Shown here piece by piece: positions 55,296 to 64,000 of a stretch of DNA of 64,000 nucleotides; within the stretch, counting starts at the first letter, position 1; each line of letters opens with the position of its first letter. Location: positions 248,001 through 312,000 of the forward strand of contig NZ_JASJEX010000002.1 of assembly GCF_030067705.1 (NCBI RefSeq), given 5' to 3'. The notes under the pieces were generated by a model. The model was not told the DNA's origin. It did no database searches and saw only the letters and a program-made list of their open reading frames with translations. This stretch comes from Kribbibacterium absianum. Its GTDB lineage: Bacteria; Actinomycetota; Coriobacteriia; Coriobacteriales; Atopobiaceae. A program made the translations under genes and the position numbers.

Positions 55296-55640
55296 GGCGC
55301 CCTGCCTTTCTTGCCGTTCGCCGGTGCCGAACCGCGCGAATGATGCCGCTTGCCTCCCAAAACCGACCGCTCGTGTGCCCCGACCTGCGCCCGATGACTA
55401 AAGGCCCGCTCAGGGTCGCTTCAAGGAGCCAGGCGAGCGGTCGAATACTCCCTGCCATCGGCGCCCGGTCGGCCGCCGGCCGTCATGCGATGAAACGGAA
55501 TAGTCATTCTAGAGCCAGAAGATGGATGTCGCGTTTCTCAAATCCGACGGCGGGAACACCAGACAGCGAACCGACGGCGCCGATCGACAGATGGCCTGCC
55601 GGCGCACGCGCTGTCCGACCCCCGAAGGAAAGGTGGGATC
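55296..55640. other. 345-bp divergent regulatory region (RpiR/murQ)
   Basis: It contains an inverted pair GACCGCTCG (55365-55373) / CGAGCGGTC (55434-55442), about 69 bases centre to centre, and a palindrome GAATAGTCATTC (55498-55509). These are candidate RpiR operators; a looping arrangement is possible. I see no gene in it. Confidence 0.5.
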
Positions 55641-56543
55641 GTGGTCGACCTGACCTCCATCTCCACCGAGCAGAGGAATCCCAACACGATGAATCTGGAC
55701 TCGATGGACCCGCTGCACGTGGTCCAGGCCATGAACCGAGAGGACCGTCACGTGGCCGAGGCGGTGGGCGAAGTGCTCCCCGCCGTGGCCGAAGCGGTGG
55801 AGGCGGCCCGCACGGCGCTCCTGAACGGAGGACGCATCGTCTACCTGGGCGCCGGAACTTCCGGGCGCTTGGGCGTGCTCGACGCCGTGGAATGCCCGCC
55901 CACCTTTGGTGTTTCCCCCGGCGTGGTGGTGGGGCTCATCGCCGGCGGCGAGAAGGCCTTCGTGCACGCCGTGGAGGGCGCGGAGGACGACCCGGCCCTC
56001 GGGGCCCGCGACCTGGACGCCATCAACGTCACGGACCGCGACCTCGTGGTGGGTCTCGCCGCCAGCGGGCGCACCCCGTACGTGCTCGGGGCCCTCGGCC
56101 GTGCGAAGGAGCTGGGCTGCACCACCGTCGCCATCGATTGCTCGCCGGGCGCCCCCATCGCGGCCGTGGCGGACATCGCCATCGAGCCGGAGCCCGGCCC
56201 CGAGGTGCTCACCGGATCCACGCGCCTCAAGGCCGGCACCGCTCAGAAAATGGTTCTGAACATGATATCCACCGGTGCCATGGTGGGCGTGGGCAAGGCC
56301 TACGAGAACCTCATGGTGGACGTCCAGCAGACGAACGAGAAGCTCAACAGCCGCGCCCTGCGCATCGTGTGCGAGGCCTGCAGCTGCGACGCGAACCAGG
56401 CGCTCGAAGCGCTGGAAGCCGCAGGGCACGAGGTCAAGACCGCCGTCGTGATGGTGCTCACCGGCGTCGATGCACAAACGGCCAGGAAGCGCCTGGACAA
56501 GGCCGCCGGCCACGTGCGCGGCGCCATCAGTCAAGCGTCGTGA
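55641..56543 (+). CDS. murQ: N-acetylmuramic acid 6-phosphate etherase (MurQ)
   Basis: This 300-residue SIS-domain lyase cleaves the lactyl ether of MurNAc-6-phosphate to GlcNAc-6-phosphate. It has GAGTSGRLGVLDAVECPPTF with the catalytic glutamate and STRLKAGTAQKMVLNMIS. GTG at 55641 follows GGAAAGGTGGG. It is first of a run with PTS IIA, IIB and IIC genes, a kinase and a GH1 enzyme, which suggests that its substrate enters by the PTS. Confidence 0.95.
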   Translation: MVDLTSISTEQRNPNTMNLDSMDPLHVVQAMNREDRHVAEAVGEVLPAVAEAVEAARTALLNGGRIVYLGAGTSGRLGVLDAVECPPTFGVSPGVVVGLIAGGEKAFVHAVEGAEDDPALGARDLDAINVTDRDLVVGLAASGRTPYVLGALGRAKELGCTTVAIDCSPGAPIAAVADIAIEPEPGPEVLTGSTRLKAGTAQKMVLNMISTGAMVGVGKAYENLMVDVQQTNEKLNSRALRIVCEACSCDANQALEALEAAGHEVKTAVVMVLTGVDAQTARKRLDKAAGHVRGAISQAS

Positions 56544-56557
56544 TTCGGGAGGGTCCC

Positions 56558-56926
56558 ATGGACAAGGAGACATGCGTCAACAAGGCCTTCGAGATCATCG
56601 GCTACGGCGGCGACGCCAAGGGCCGCGCCTACGAGGCGCTCGAGCTGGCCGAGAACGGCGACTTCGAGGGCGCCCACCGCGAGATGGAGGACGTGGCCGA
56701 GACCATGGTCAAGGCCCACAACATCCAGACCGAGTTCATCGTCAAGGCGGCCCAGGGCGAGGAGATCCCGATGGACATCCTGTTCGTCCACTCCCAGGAC
56801 CACCTCATGTGCGGCATCGAGGCCGAGGCCCTGATCGCGCACCTCATCACCGCCAACGAGCGCATCGCCCGGCTCGAGGAGCGCATCGCGGCCCTCGAGG
56901 GCGCCCGGGGAAGTGACGCGGCATGA
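56558..56926 (+). CDS. PTS lactose/cellobiose-type IIA component
   Basis: This 122-residue helical IIA carries AHNIQTEFIVKA and the phosphorylated histidine in VHSQDHLMCGIEAEAL. ATG at 56558 follows GGGAGGGTCCC. It starts 14 bases after murQ and overlaps the next gene by four bases (ATGA). Confidence 0.92.
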   Translation: MDKETCVNKAFEIIGYGGDAKGRAYEALELAENGDFEGAHREMEDVAETMVKAHNIQTEFIVKAAQGEEIPMDILFVHSQDHLMCGIEAEALIAHLITANERIARLEERIAALEGARGSDAA

Positions 56927-57357
56927 GCGGGAGGCAGCCGGCGCCGGGCACCCTCAAGACCCGCCGCGCCGAGGCTCGTGAGGCGGCAGCGATCGAGCGG
57001 CAAAGGGCCGCCACGCGCGAGGCCCAGATCCACGCCCGCGCCGTCGACGCGGCGACCCGCTGGCTCGGCGAGACGGACTACGACATCCCGCGCTTCGGCT
57101 TCATGAGCGCGGCGGTGATCGTCTTCGCCTTTGTCGTGGCGCTCTTCGCGGTGCCGTCGCTGGTGCAGGCCGTGACCCCGGCGTGGAAGCCGGGCGCCGC
57201 GGTCGTCGGGAGCGCGCTCGTGGCCTTCACCTTCGCCTTCATGCAGTGGTTCTGGGAGCGCAAGGAAGGGGCCACCAAGGGGTTCTGGCTCTGCCTCGTG
57301 GGCCTCACCGCGGCGCTGCTGCCGGTCTTTTTCATCGTCTACTACGCCGCGATGTGA
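56923..57357 (+). CDS. Hypothetical membrane protein in the PTS operon
   Basis: This 144-residue protein has a basic, coiled N-terminus (~45 residues) and three transmembrane helices (about 64-89, 94-112 and 122-143). ATG overlaps the IIA stop. No family is recognised. Its place between IIA and IIB suggests a role tied to this PTS. Confidence 0.6.
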   Translation: MSGRQPAPGTLKTRRAEAREAAAIERQRAATREAQIHARAVDAATRWLGETDYDIPRFGFMSAAVIVFAFVVALFAVPSLVQAVTPAWKPGAAVVGSALVAFTFAFMQWFWERKEGATKGFWLCLVGLTAALLPVFFIVYYAAM

Positions 57358-57415
57358 GAGCGAACGTCAGGTACGGTGCGGCCCCATCGGGCCGTTGAGA
57401 GTGAAGGAGCGTGTC

Positions 57416-57727
57416 ATGAAAGTCTTGTTCGTGTGTTCCGGCGGGATGTCGTCCACGATCGCGGAGCAGGCGCTGCAGAAGGAGTGCGCCAAGCACGGCC
57501 AGAAGATCGAGGTCACGGCCTGCGGCACCGGCCAGGTCCGCGACGCCATCGCCAAGCAGGGCCCGGACTGCATCATGGTGGCCCCGCAGGTGCGCCACCG
57601 CTTCAAGGAGATGTCCGAGGAGGCCGGGAAGGCCGACATCCCCATCGTGCTCATCGAGCCGCAGGCCTACAGCCCGCTCGGCGGCGCAAAGCTCTACCAG
57701 CAGTACGCCGACCTGATGGGGCTGTAG
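57416..57727 (+). CDS. PTS lactose/cellobiose-type IIB component
   Basis: This 103-residue IIB has the phosphocysteine in VLFVCSGGMSSTI (Cys7), and VMVAPQVRHRF-like and DIPIVLIEP strands. AAGGAG is six bases before the ATG at 57416. It receives phosphate from IIA. Confidence 0.92.
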   Translation: MKVLFVCSGGMSSTIAEQALQKECAKHGQKIEVTACGTGQVRDAIAKQGPDCIMVAPQVRHRFKEMSEEAGKADIPIVLIEPQAYSPLGGAKLYQQYADLMGL

Positions 57728-57805
57728 CCCCGCAACACAGGGGCGGCGCCCCGGTGGCCGCCGGAACGCCGCCAGTCCCCTCCAGCCCTCCAGAGAGGAG
57801 CTCCC

Positions 57806-59194
57806 ATGTCCGCCTTTGAAACGGCGTCCAGCTGGATCGACGACCACTTCGCCGAGCCCATGGCGCGCCTGAGCGAGCAGCGACACCTTCGCGCCATCCG
57901 CGACGGCATCATCTCGTGTCTACCCATCATCATCGTCAGCTCGTTTTTGATGGTCATCGCCTTCGCCTACAACTACATGCCGTCCGATTGGGCGCTCGCG
58001 CAGTTCCTGCAGGCCAACGCCGTGAAGATCCTGTTGCCCTACCGCATGTCCATGTACATCCTGTCGCTCTACGCCTGCTTCGGCATCGGTTACTCGTTGG
58101 CGCGCTCCTACGACGTGGACGGCCTCATGGGCGGCCTTCTCAGCGTCATGGCGCTTCTGCTCACCATCGTGCCGGTGATGATGCCGGACATGACCGACGC
58201 CGTCCTCGCCGCCCTCAACGGCAACGACGCCCTCACCGAGGCCGGGGTGGCCGCCACGATGCAGGCCGTGGACGGCGCCTATGTGATGAACATGGGCTAC
58301 CTGGGCACCGGGCAGGTGTTCGTGTCGATCATCTGCGCCTTCGTGGCGGTGGAGGTCTACCGGCTGTGCCTGCAGCACAACGTGACCATCAAGATGCCGC
58401 CGCAGGTCCCGGCCGCCGTGTCCAACTCCTTCGCTGCCCTCATCCCCACGGCCATCGTTCTCGTGCTCTTCAGCGCCGTGTGCCTGTGGGGCGGCTTCGA
58501 CATCCACGGCTTCATCTCCACGCTGATCGCGCCGCTCGTCTCCGGCACCGACACCCTGGGCGCCGCCCTCGTGGTCGTGTTCCTCGAGATGCTCTTCTGG
58601 TGCTTCGGCATCCACGGCACGTCCATCGTGTACTCCATCGCGCGCCCGCTCTGGCTCGTGCTGCTCGACGAGAACGCCGCCGCCTACGCTGCCGGCGCCG
58701 CAGTGCCGCACATCGTCGTCGAGCCGTTCTTCCAATGGTTCGTGCAGATCGGCGGCTCCGGCTGCACGCTGTCCCTGGCCATCCTGCTGCTCTTCTTCTC
58801 CAAGTCCAAGTACGGTAAGGCCATGGGCAAGGCGACCATCGTGCCCGCCGTCTTCAACATCAACGAGCCGTTGATGTTCGGCGTGCCGCTGGTCCTCTCG
58901 CCGACGTTCTTCATCCCGCTGGTGGTGGTGCCGCTGCTCAACACGCTGATTAGCTACTTCTGCATGGCCGTGGGGCTCGTGGGCCGCTTCGTCGGCGCCA
59001 TCGTCCCGTGGGTGCTCCCCGGGCCCATCGGTGCGTACCTGGCCTGCGGCGGCGACTGGCGCGCCGCGGTGCTCAACGTGGTGCTGATCGCGCTCGGCAT
59101 GCTCGTTTACTTCCCGTTCTTCCGCGCGTGGGAGAAGCAGATGCTCAAGGCCGAGGCCGACGAGGGCGCCGACCCCGAGACCGCCGAGGTGTGA
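57806..59194 (+). CDS. PTS lactose/cellobiose-type IIC permease
   Basis: This 462-residue permease has about ten transmembrane helices, WCFGIHGTSIVYSIARPLW, and NINEPLMFGVPLV, the IIC signature. It would import and phosphorylate a disaccharide. AGAGAGGAGCTCCC precedes the ATG at 57806. Operon neighbours suggest the substrate is an amino-sugar or muropeptide disaccharide rather than cellobiose. Confidence 0.92.
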   Translation: MSAFETASSWIDDHFAEPMARLSEQRHLRAIRDGIISCLPIIIVSSFLMVIAFAYNYMPSDWALAQFLQANAVKILLPYRMSMYILSLYACFGIGYSLARSYDVDGLMGGLLSVMALLLTIVPVMMPDMTDAVLAALNGNDALTEAGVAATMQAVDGAYVMNMGYLGTGQVFVSIICAFVAVEVYRLCLQHNVTIKMPPQVPAAVSNSFAALIPTAIVLVLFSAVCLWGGFDIHGFISTLIAPLVSGTDTLGAALVVVFLEMLFWCFGIHGTSIVYSIARPLWLVLLDENAAAYAAGAAVPHIVVEPFFQWFVQIGGSGCTLSLAILLLFFSKSKYGKAMGKATIVPAVFNINEPLMFGVPLVLSPTFFIPLVVVPLLNTLISYFCMAVGLVGRFVGAIVPWVLPGPIGAYLACGGDWRAAVLNVVLIALGMLVYFPFFRAWEKQMLKAEADEGADPETAEV

Positions 59195-59264
59195 CCGTCT
59201 GGCCGGGCGTCGGTGTCGAGAAGCGCCGACGCCCGGACGACCCTCACAGGAGAGGAGCCCGACC

Positions 59265-61692
<2,428 letters not shown>

Positions 61693-61700
61693 CCGGCGTT

Positions 61701-61766
61701 TCCTCCCGAGGTGCCACGCACCCCAGGCGGTTTCCGCCCAGGGTGCCACGCACCTCAGGTGGTTCA
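61701..61766. repeat. Intergenic repeat, locus C (two units, 32-bp period)
   Basis: Two GTGCCACGCACC units at 61711 and 61743, with the GGTTTCCGCCCAGG spacer identical to locus A. They lie between the GH1 gene and the convergent GntR gene. Confidence 0.7.
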
Positions 61767-61773
61767 CGAGATG

Positions 61774-61804
61774 ATGAGCCACTGCCCGACGGGCGGTGGC
61801 TCAT
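61774..61804. terminator. Shared terminator between GH1 and GntR genes
   Basis: ATGAGCCACTGCCC (61774-61787) pairs with its partner at 61791-61804 (one T-G wobble, loop GAC), followed by TGTTGCC. Confidence 0.75.
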
Positions 61805-62520
61805 TGTTGCCTTGATGGGCGCACCGCGTCGAACTCGAAGGCGTTGGACTCGCCGCGATAGGTGGCCAGCGAGTACTCCACGGCGCGGCCGGCGTCGTCG
61901 CGCGCCACGGTGGTGAAGTGGATCACCGGGTCGCCCTCCTCGAGCCCGAGCAGCGTGCAGCTGGTGCCGTCGGCCTTGGCCACCTCGAGCCGCCGGTGTG
62001 CCGTGGCCACCGAGTCCCCGCTCCGGCCCATGGCCTCGTACAGGCTCGTGGTCGAGAAGTCCTCGCCGCCCAGCGCCTCATATCCCTCCTGCGGCACGTA
62101 GCTCTCCACCAGCACGTTGGGCTGGCCGTCGGCGTAGCGCAGGCGCAGCAGGCGCCACACCGGCGCGCCGGGCGCCAGCTCCAGCGCCTCGGCCACGGCG
62201 TCCTTGGCCGACTCGGCGCGAAAGTCCAGCACCGTGGTGGACGGCACATGGCCGCCCGATCGCAGCGCGTCGTCAAAGCTCGAGACCTCCATCGCGAAGG
62301 ACTGGCTCACGCGCGGGCGCGTCACGATGGTGCCGCGGCGCCGGCGACGCTCCAGATAGCCGTCGTCGGCGAGGATCTGGATGGCCTGGCGCACCGTCGG
62401 CCGGCTGACGCCGTACTGCTCGGCGAGCTCCAGCTCCGTGGGGATGGTCTGGCCTTCGGGATAGGTGCCGTCGAGGATCTTCGCGAGCAGGTCCTCTTTG
62501 ATGGTGTCGTAAAGCGTCAT
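61801..62520 (-). CDS. GntR-family regulator with UTRA domain
   Basis: This 239-residue regulator has an N-terminal winged helix (ELAEQYGVSRPTVRQAIQIL) and a C-terminal UTRA ligand domain with the typical strand pattern. ATG at 62518-62520. It is divergent from deoC, so it may control deoC or the PTS operon. UTRA regulators bind sugar phosphates. Confidence 0.88.
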   Translation of the reverse strand: MTLYDTIKEDLLAKILDGTYPEGQTIPTELELAEQYGVSRPTVRQAIQILADDGYLERRRRRGTIVTRPRVSQSFAMEVSSFDDALRSGGHVPSTTVLDFRAESAKDAVAEALELAPGAPVWRLLRLRYADGQPNVLVESYVPQEGYEALGGEDFSTTSLYEAMGRSGDSVATAHRRLEVAKADGTSCTLLGLEEGDPVIHFTTVARDDAGRAVEYSLATYRGESNAFEFDAVRPSRQQ

Positions 62521-62665
62521 GGGTTCCTCGGGTCACGGTCGCTCCGTTGTGAGCCATTCTAATGAAATGACGAATAGCTGACAAAACAGGCTAGACATTC
62601 TCAATAAGTCAGACATAATGGGCGACGAAAGCTTACCAATGGCTGCTCAACCGAAAGGACCCGTC

Positions 62666-63373
62666 ATGAACTACACCCTCACCGACCTCGCCCTTCTCGT
62701 TGACCACACCAACCTCCACCCCGACGCGACCCGCGAGGACATGGCCAAGCTCTGCCGTGAGGCCAAGGACTACGGCTTCCGCATGGTGGCCATCAACTCT
62801 TGCCAGTCCAAGCTGTGCTCGGAGCTGCTCGAGGGCTCCGACGTGCACACCGGCGCCGCCATCGGCTTCCCGCTGGGCCAGACCACGACGGCCGTCAAGG
62901 TGTTCGAGACCAAGGACGCCATTGCCAACGGCGCGAACGAGATCGACTACGTGGTGAACCTCACCGAGGTCAAGGCCGGTAACTGGGACTACATCGCCGA
63001 CGAGATGCGCCAGATTGTGGCCCTGTGCGACGAGGCCGGCATCCCCTCCAAGGTGATCTTTGAGAACTGCCTGCTCACCGACGATGAGAAGGTCAAGCTC
63101 TGCGAGATCGCCAACGAGGTGCGCCCGACCTTTGTGAAGACCTCCACCGGCTTCTTCACCGGCGGCGCGACCGTTGAGGACGTGAAGCTGATGCGCGGGC
63201 ACTGCGTGCCGGAGGTGCAGGTCAAGGCTGCCGGCGGCATCCGCGACGCGGACGCGTTCCTCGAGATGGTGCGCGCGGGCGCCACGCGCATCGGCACCTC
63301 CTCGGGCATGCGGATCATTGACGAGCTGCGCGAGCGCATGGCCGCCGACGGCGTGGAGTCCTACGATCTGTAA
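62666..63373 (+). CDS. deoC: Deoxyribose-phosphate aldolase
   Basis: This 235-residue enzyme splits deoxyribose-5-phosphate to glyceraldehyde-3-phosphate and acetaldehyde. The Schiff-base lysine is in TFVKTSTGF and the second lysine in [14 protein letters not shown] at 62666 has GAAAGGAC upstream. It is monocistronic, with a 28-bp palindrome after its stop. Confidence 0.93.
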   Translation: MNYTLTDLALLVDHTNLHPDATREDMAKLCREAKDYGFRMVAINSCQSKLCSELLEGSDVHTGAAIGFPLGQTTTAVKVFETKDAIANGANEIDYVVNLTEVKAGNWDYIADEMRQIVALCDEAGIPSKVIFENCLLTDDEKVKLCEIANEVRPTFVKTSTGFFTGGATVEDVKLMRGHCVPEVQVKAAGGIRDADAFLEMVRAGATRIGTSSGMRIIDELRERMAADGVESYDL

Positions 63374-63384
63374 ACCAAGAAACG

Positions 63385-63441
63385 TGACAAAATGCTCCGT
63401 CCCCATTGTCACGGTGACATTGGGGACGGAGCATTTTGTCA
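63385..63441. repeat. 28-bp palindrome with GTCCCC core
   Basis: Left arm 63385-63412 (TGACAAAATGCTCCGTCCCC plus ATTGTCAC) and right arm 63414-63441 are complementary with a single mismatch and a one-base centre. It may terminate deoC. It shares the GTCCCC core and TTTT-flank style with the element at 20126-20156. Confidence 0.75.
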
Positions 63442-63472
63442 TCTAGTGCGAACAATGATGAGGAGGCCTTTC

Positions 63473-64000
63473 ATGAAGCACGTGTTGGTGGGCGGCATCG
63501 ACCGCTGCGCAATCGTCCAGGGCGCCTGGCACATCGAGGACAAGACCCCCGAGCAGGTCGCGGGCCTGATCCAGCTGCAGCTGGACCGGGGCGTGGACTT
63601 CTGGGACCACGCGGACATCTACGGGGCCGGCCGCTGCGAGCAGGTTTTCGGCGAGGCGCTGCGCCGCATGCCGGCTGCCACGCGCGACCGCCTCGTGATC
63701 CAGTCCAAGTGCGGCATCCGGCCCGGCGCGTTCACGCAGTACGACTTCTCGCGCGAGCACATCCTCGCGTCCGTCAACGGCAGCCTCGAGCGCCTCGGCG
63801 TCGAGAAGCTCGACTACCTGCTGCTGCACCGGCCGGACCTTCTGATGGAGCCCGAGGAGGTCGCGAGCGCCTTCGACACCCTCCACGAGCAGGGAAAGGT
63901 CCTGCACTTCGGCGTCTCCAACTGCACACCCGGCCAGATTGAGCTGCTCAAGACGGCCGTGCGCCAGCCGCTCGAGGCGAACCAGCTCCAGCTCTCGCTG
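63473..64000 (+). CDS. Aldo/keto reductase (3' end missing)
   Basis: The first 176 codons are open to the window edge. It reads MKHVLVGGIDRCAIVQGAWH, then VDFWDHADIYG (catalytic Asp and Tyr), IQSKCGI (Lys) and YLLLHRPD (His), the AKR tetrad, YdhF-like. GAGGAGG precedes the ATG at 63473. NADPH-linked carbonyl reduction is expected; substrate unknown. Confidence 0.88.
   Translation, partial: MKHVLVGGIDRCAIVQGAWHIEDKTPEQVAGLIQLQLDRGVDFWDHADIYGAGRCEQVFGEALRRMPAATRDRLVIQSKCGIRPGAFTQYDFSREHILASVNGSLERLGVEKLDYLLLHRPDLLMEPEEVASAFDTLHEQGKVLHFGVSNCTPGQIELLKTAVRQPLEANQLQLSL

Overview
The window is high-GC DNA (mostly 60-70% by eye). Coding density, purine-gene order, LPXTG surface proteins with pilin-type repeats, a class B sortase, a flavodiiron protein and sugar PTS genes all suggest a strictly anaerobic, gut- or mouth-type actinobacterium of the Coriobacteriia (Olsenella/Atopobiaceae-like). 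The taxon is inferred from gene content and style; no marker rRNA is present. I saw no rRNA, tRNA, CRISPR array or intact insertion sequence.

Layout. 0-3.1 kb: ABC exporter tail, ATPase and a two-component system whose response regulator carries an apparent frameshift. 3.1-10.1 kb: Rpn-like nuclease, ABC half-transporter, HTH/membrane regulator, LytTR pair and hypotheticals. 10.3-17.1 kb: pyridoxamine kinase, a pur operon (purE-srtB-purF-purM-purN) with a sortase inserted, and an RNA m5U methyltransferase. 17.1-23.6 kb: toxin remnant, 2-hydroxyacid dehydrogenase, radical SAM protein, MgtC, MtnA, a YafQ/DinJ-type toxin-antitoxin pair and a small membrane protein. 23.7-26.3 kb: frameshifted surface protein. 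26.4-34.5 kb: PfkA and a ketodeoxygluconate (KDG) block (kdgK, eda, KduD-like SDR, hydroxyacid dehydrogenase, OFA-type MFS, HIT, GntR). 34.7-36.8 kb: EF-G-like GTPase. 37.3-45.8 kb: a giant VWA/pilin-repeat LPXTG protein. 45.8-53.1 kb: flavodiiron protein, HMA protein, CorC, SerS, LysR and TDT transporter. 53.3-61.7 kb: HTH/membrane regulator, then RpiR, murQ, PTS IIA-IIB-IIC, a BadF-type kinase and a GH1 phospho-glycosidase. 61.8-64 kb: GntR/UTRA regulator, deoC and an aldo/keto reductase cut by the window edge.

How the genes work together. KdgK and Eda phosphorylate and cleave KDG to pyruvate and glyceraldehyde-3-phosphate; the KduD-like SDR would feed KDG in, and PfkA and DeoC feed the same lower glycolysis. 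The RpiR-murQ-PTS-kinase-GH1 block looks like import and intracellular dismantling of a phosphorylated muropeptide-type or amino-sugar disaccharide. Sortase and LPXTG proteins form the surface-display theme.

Most notable. (1) The giant surface gene has its only good ribosome-binding site and ATG in a different frame from its signal peptide. A run of seven Gs lies between them, and a run of six would restore the frame, which suggests an ON/OFF phase-variation switch. (2) Three other genes carry apparent one-base losses, which may be real decay or sequence error. (3) Two families of intergenic palindromic repeats recur in the window.
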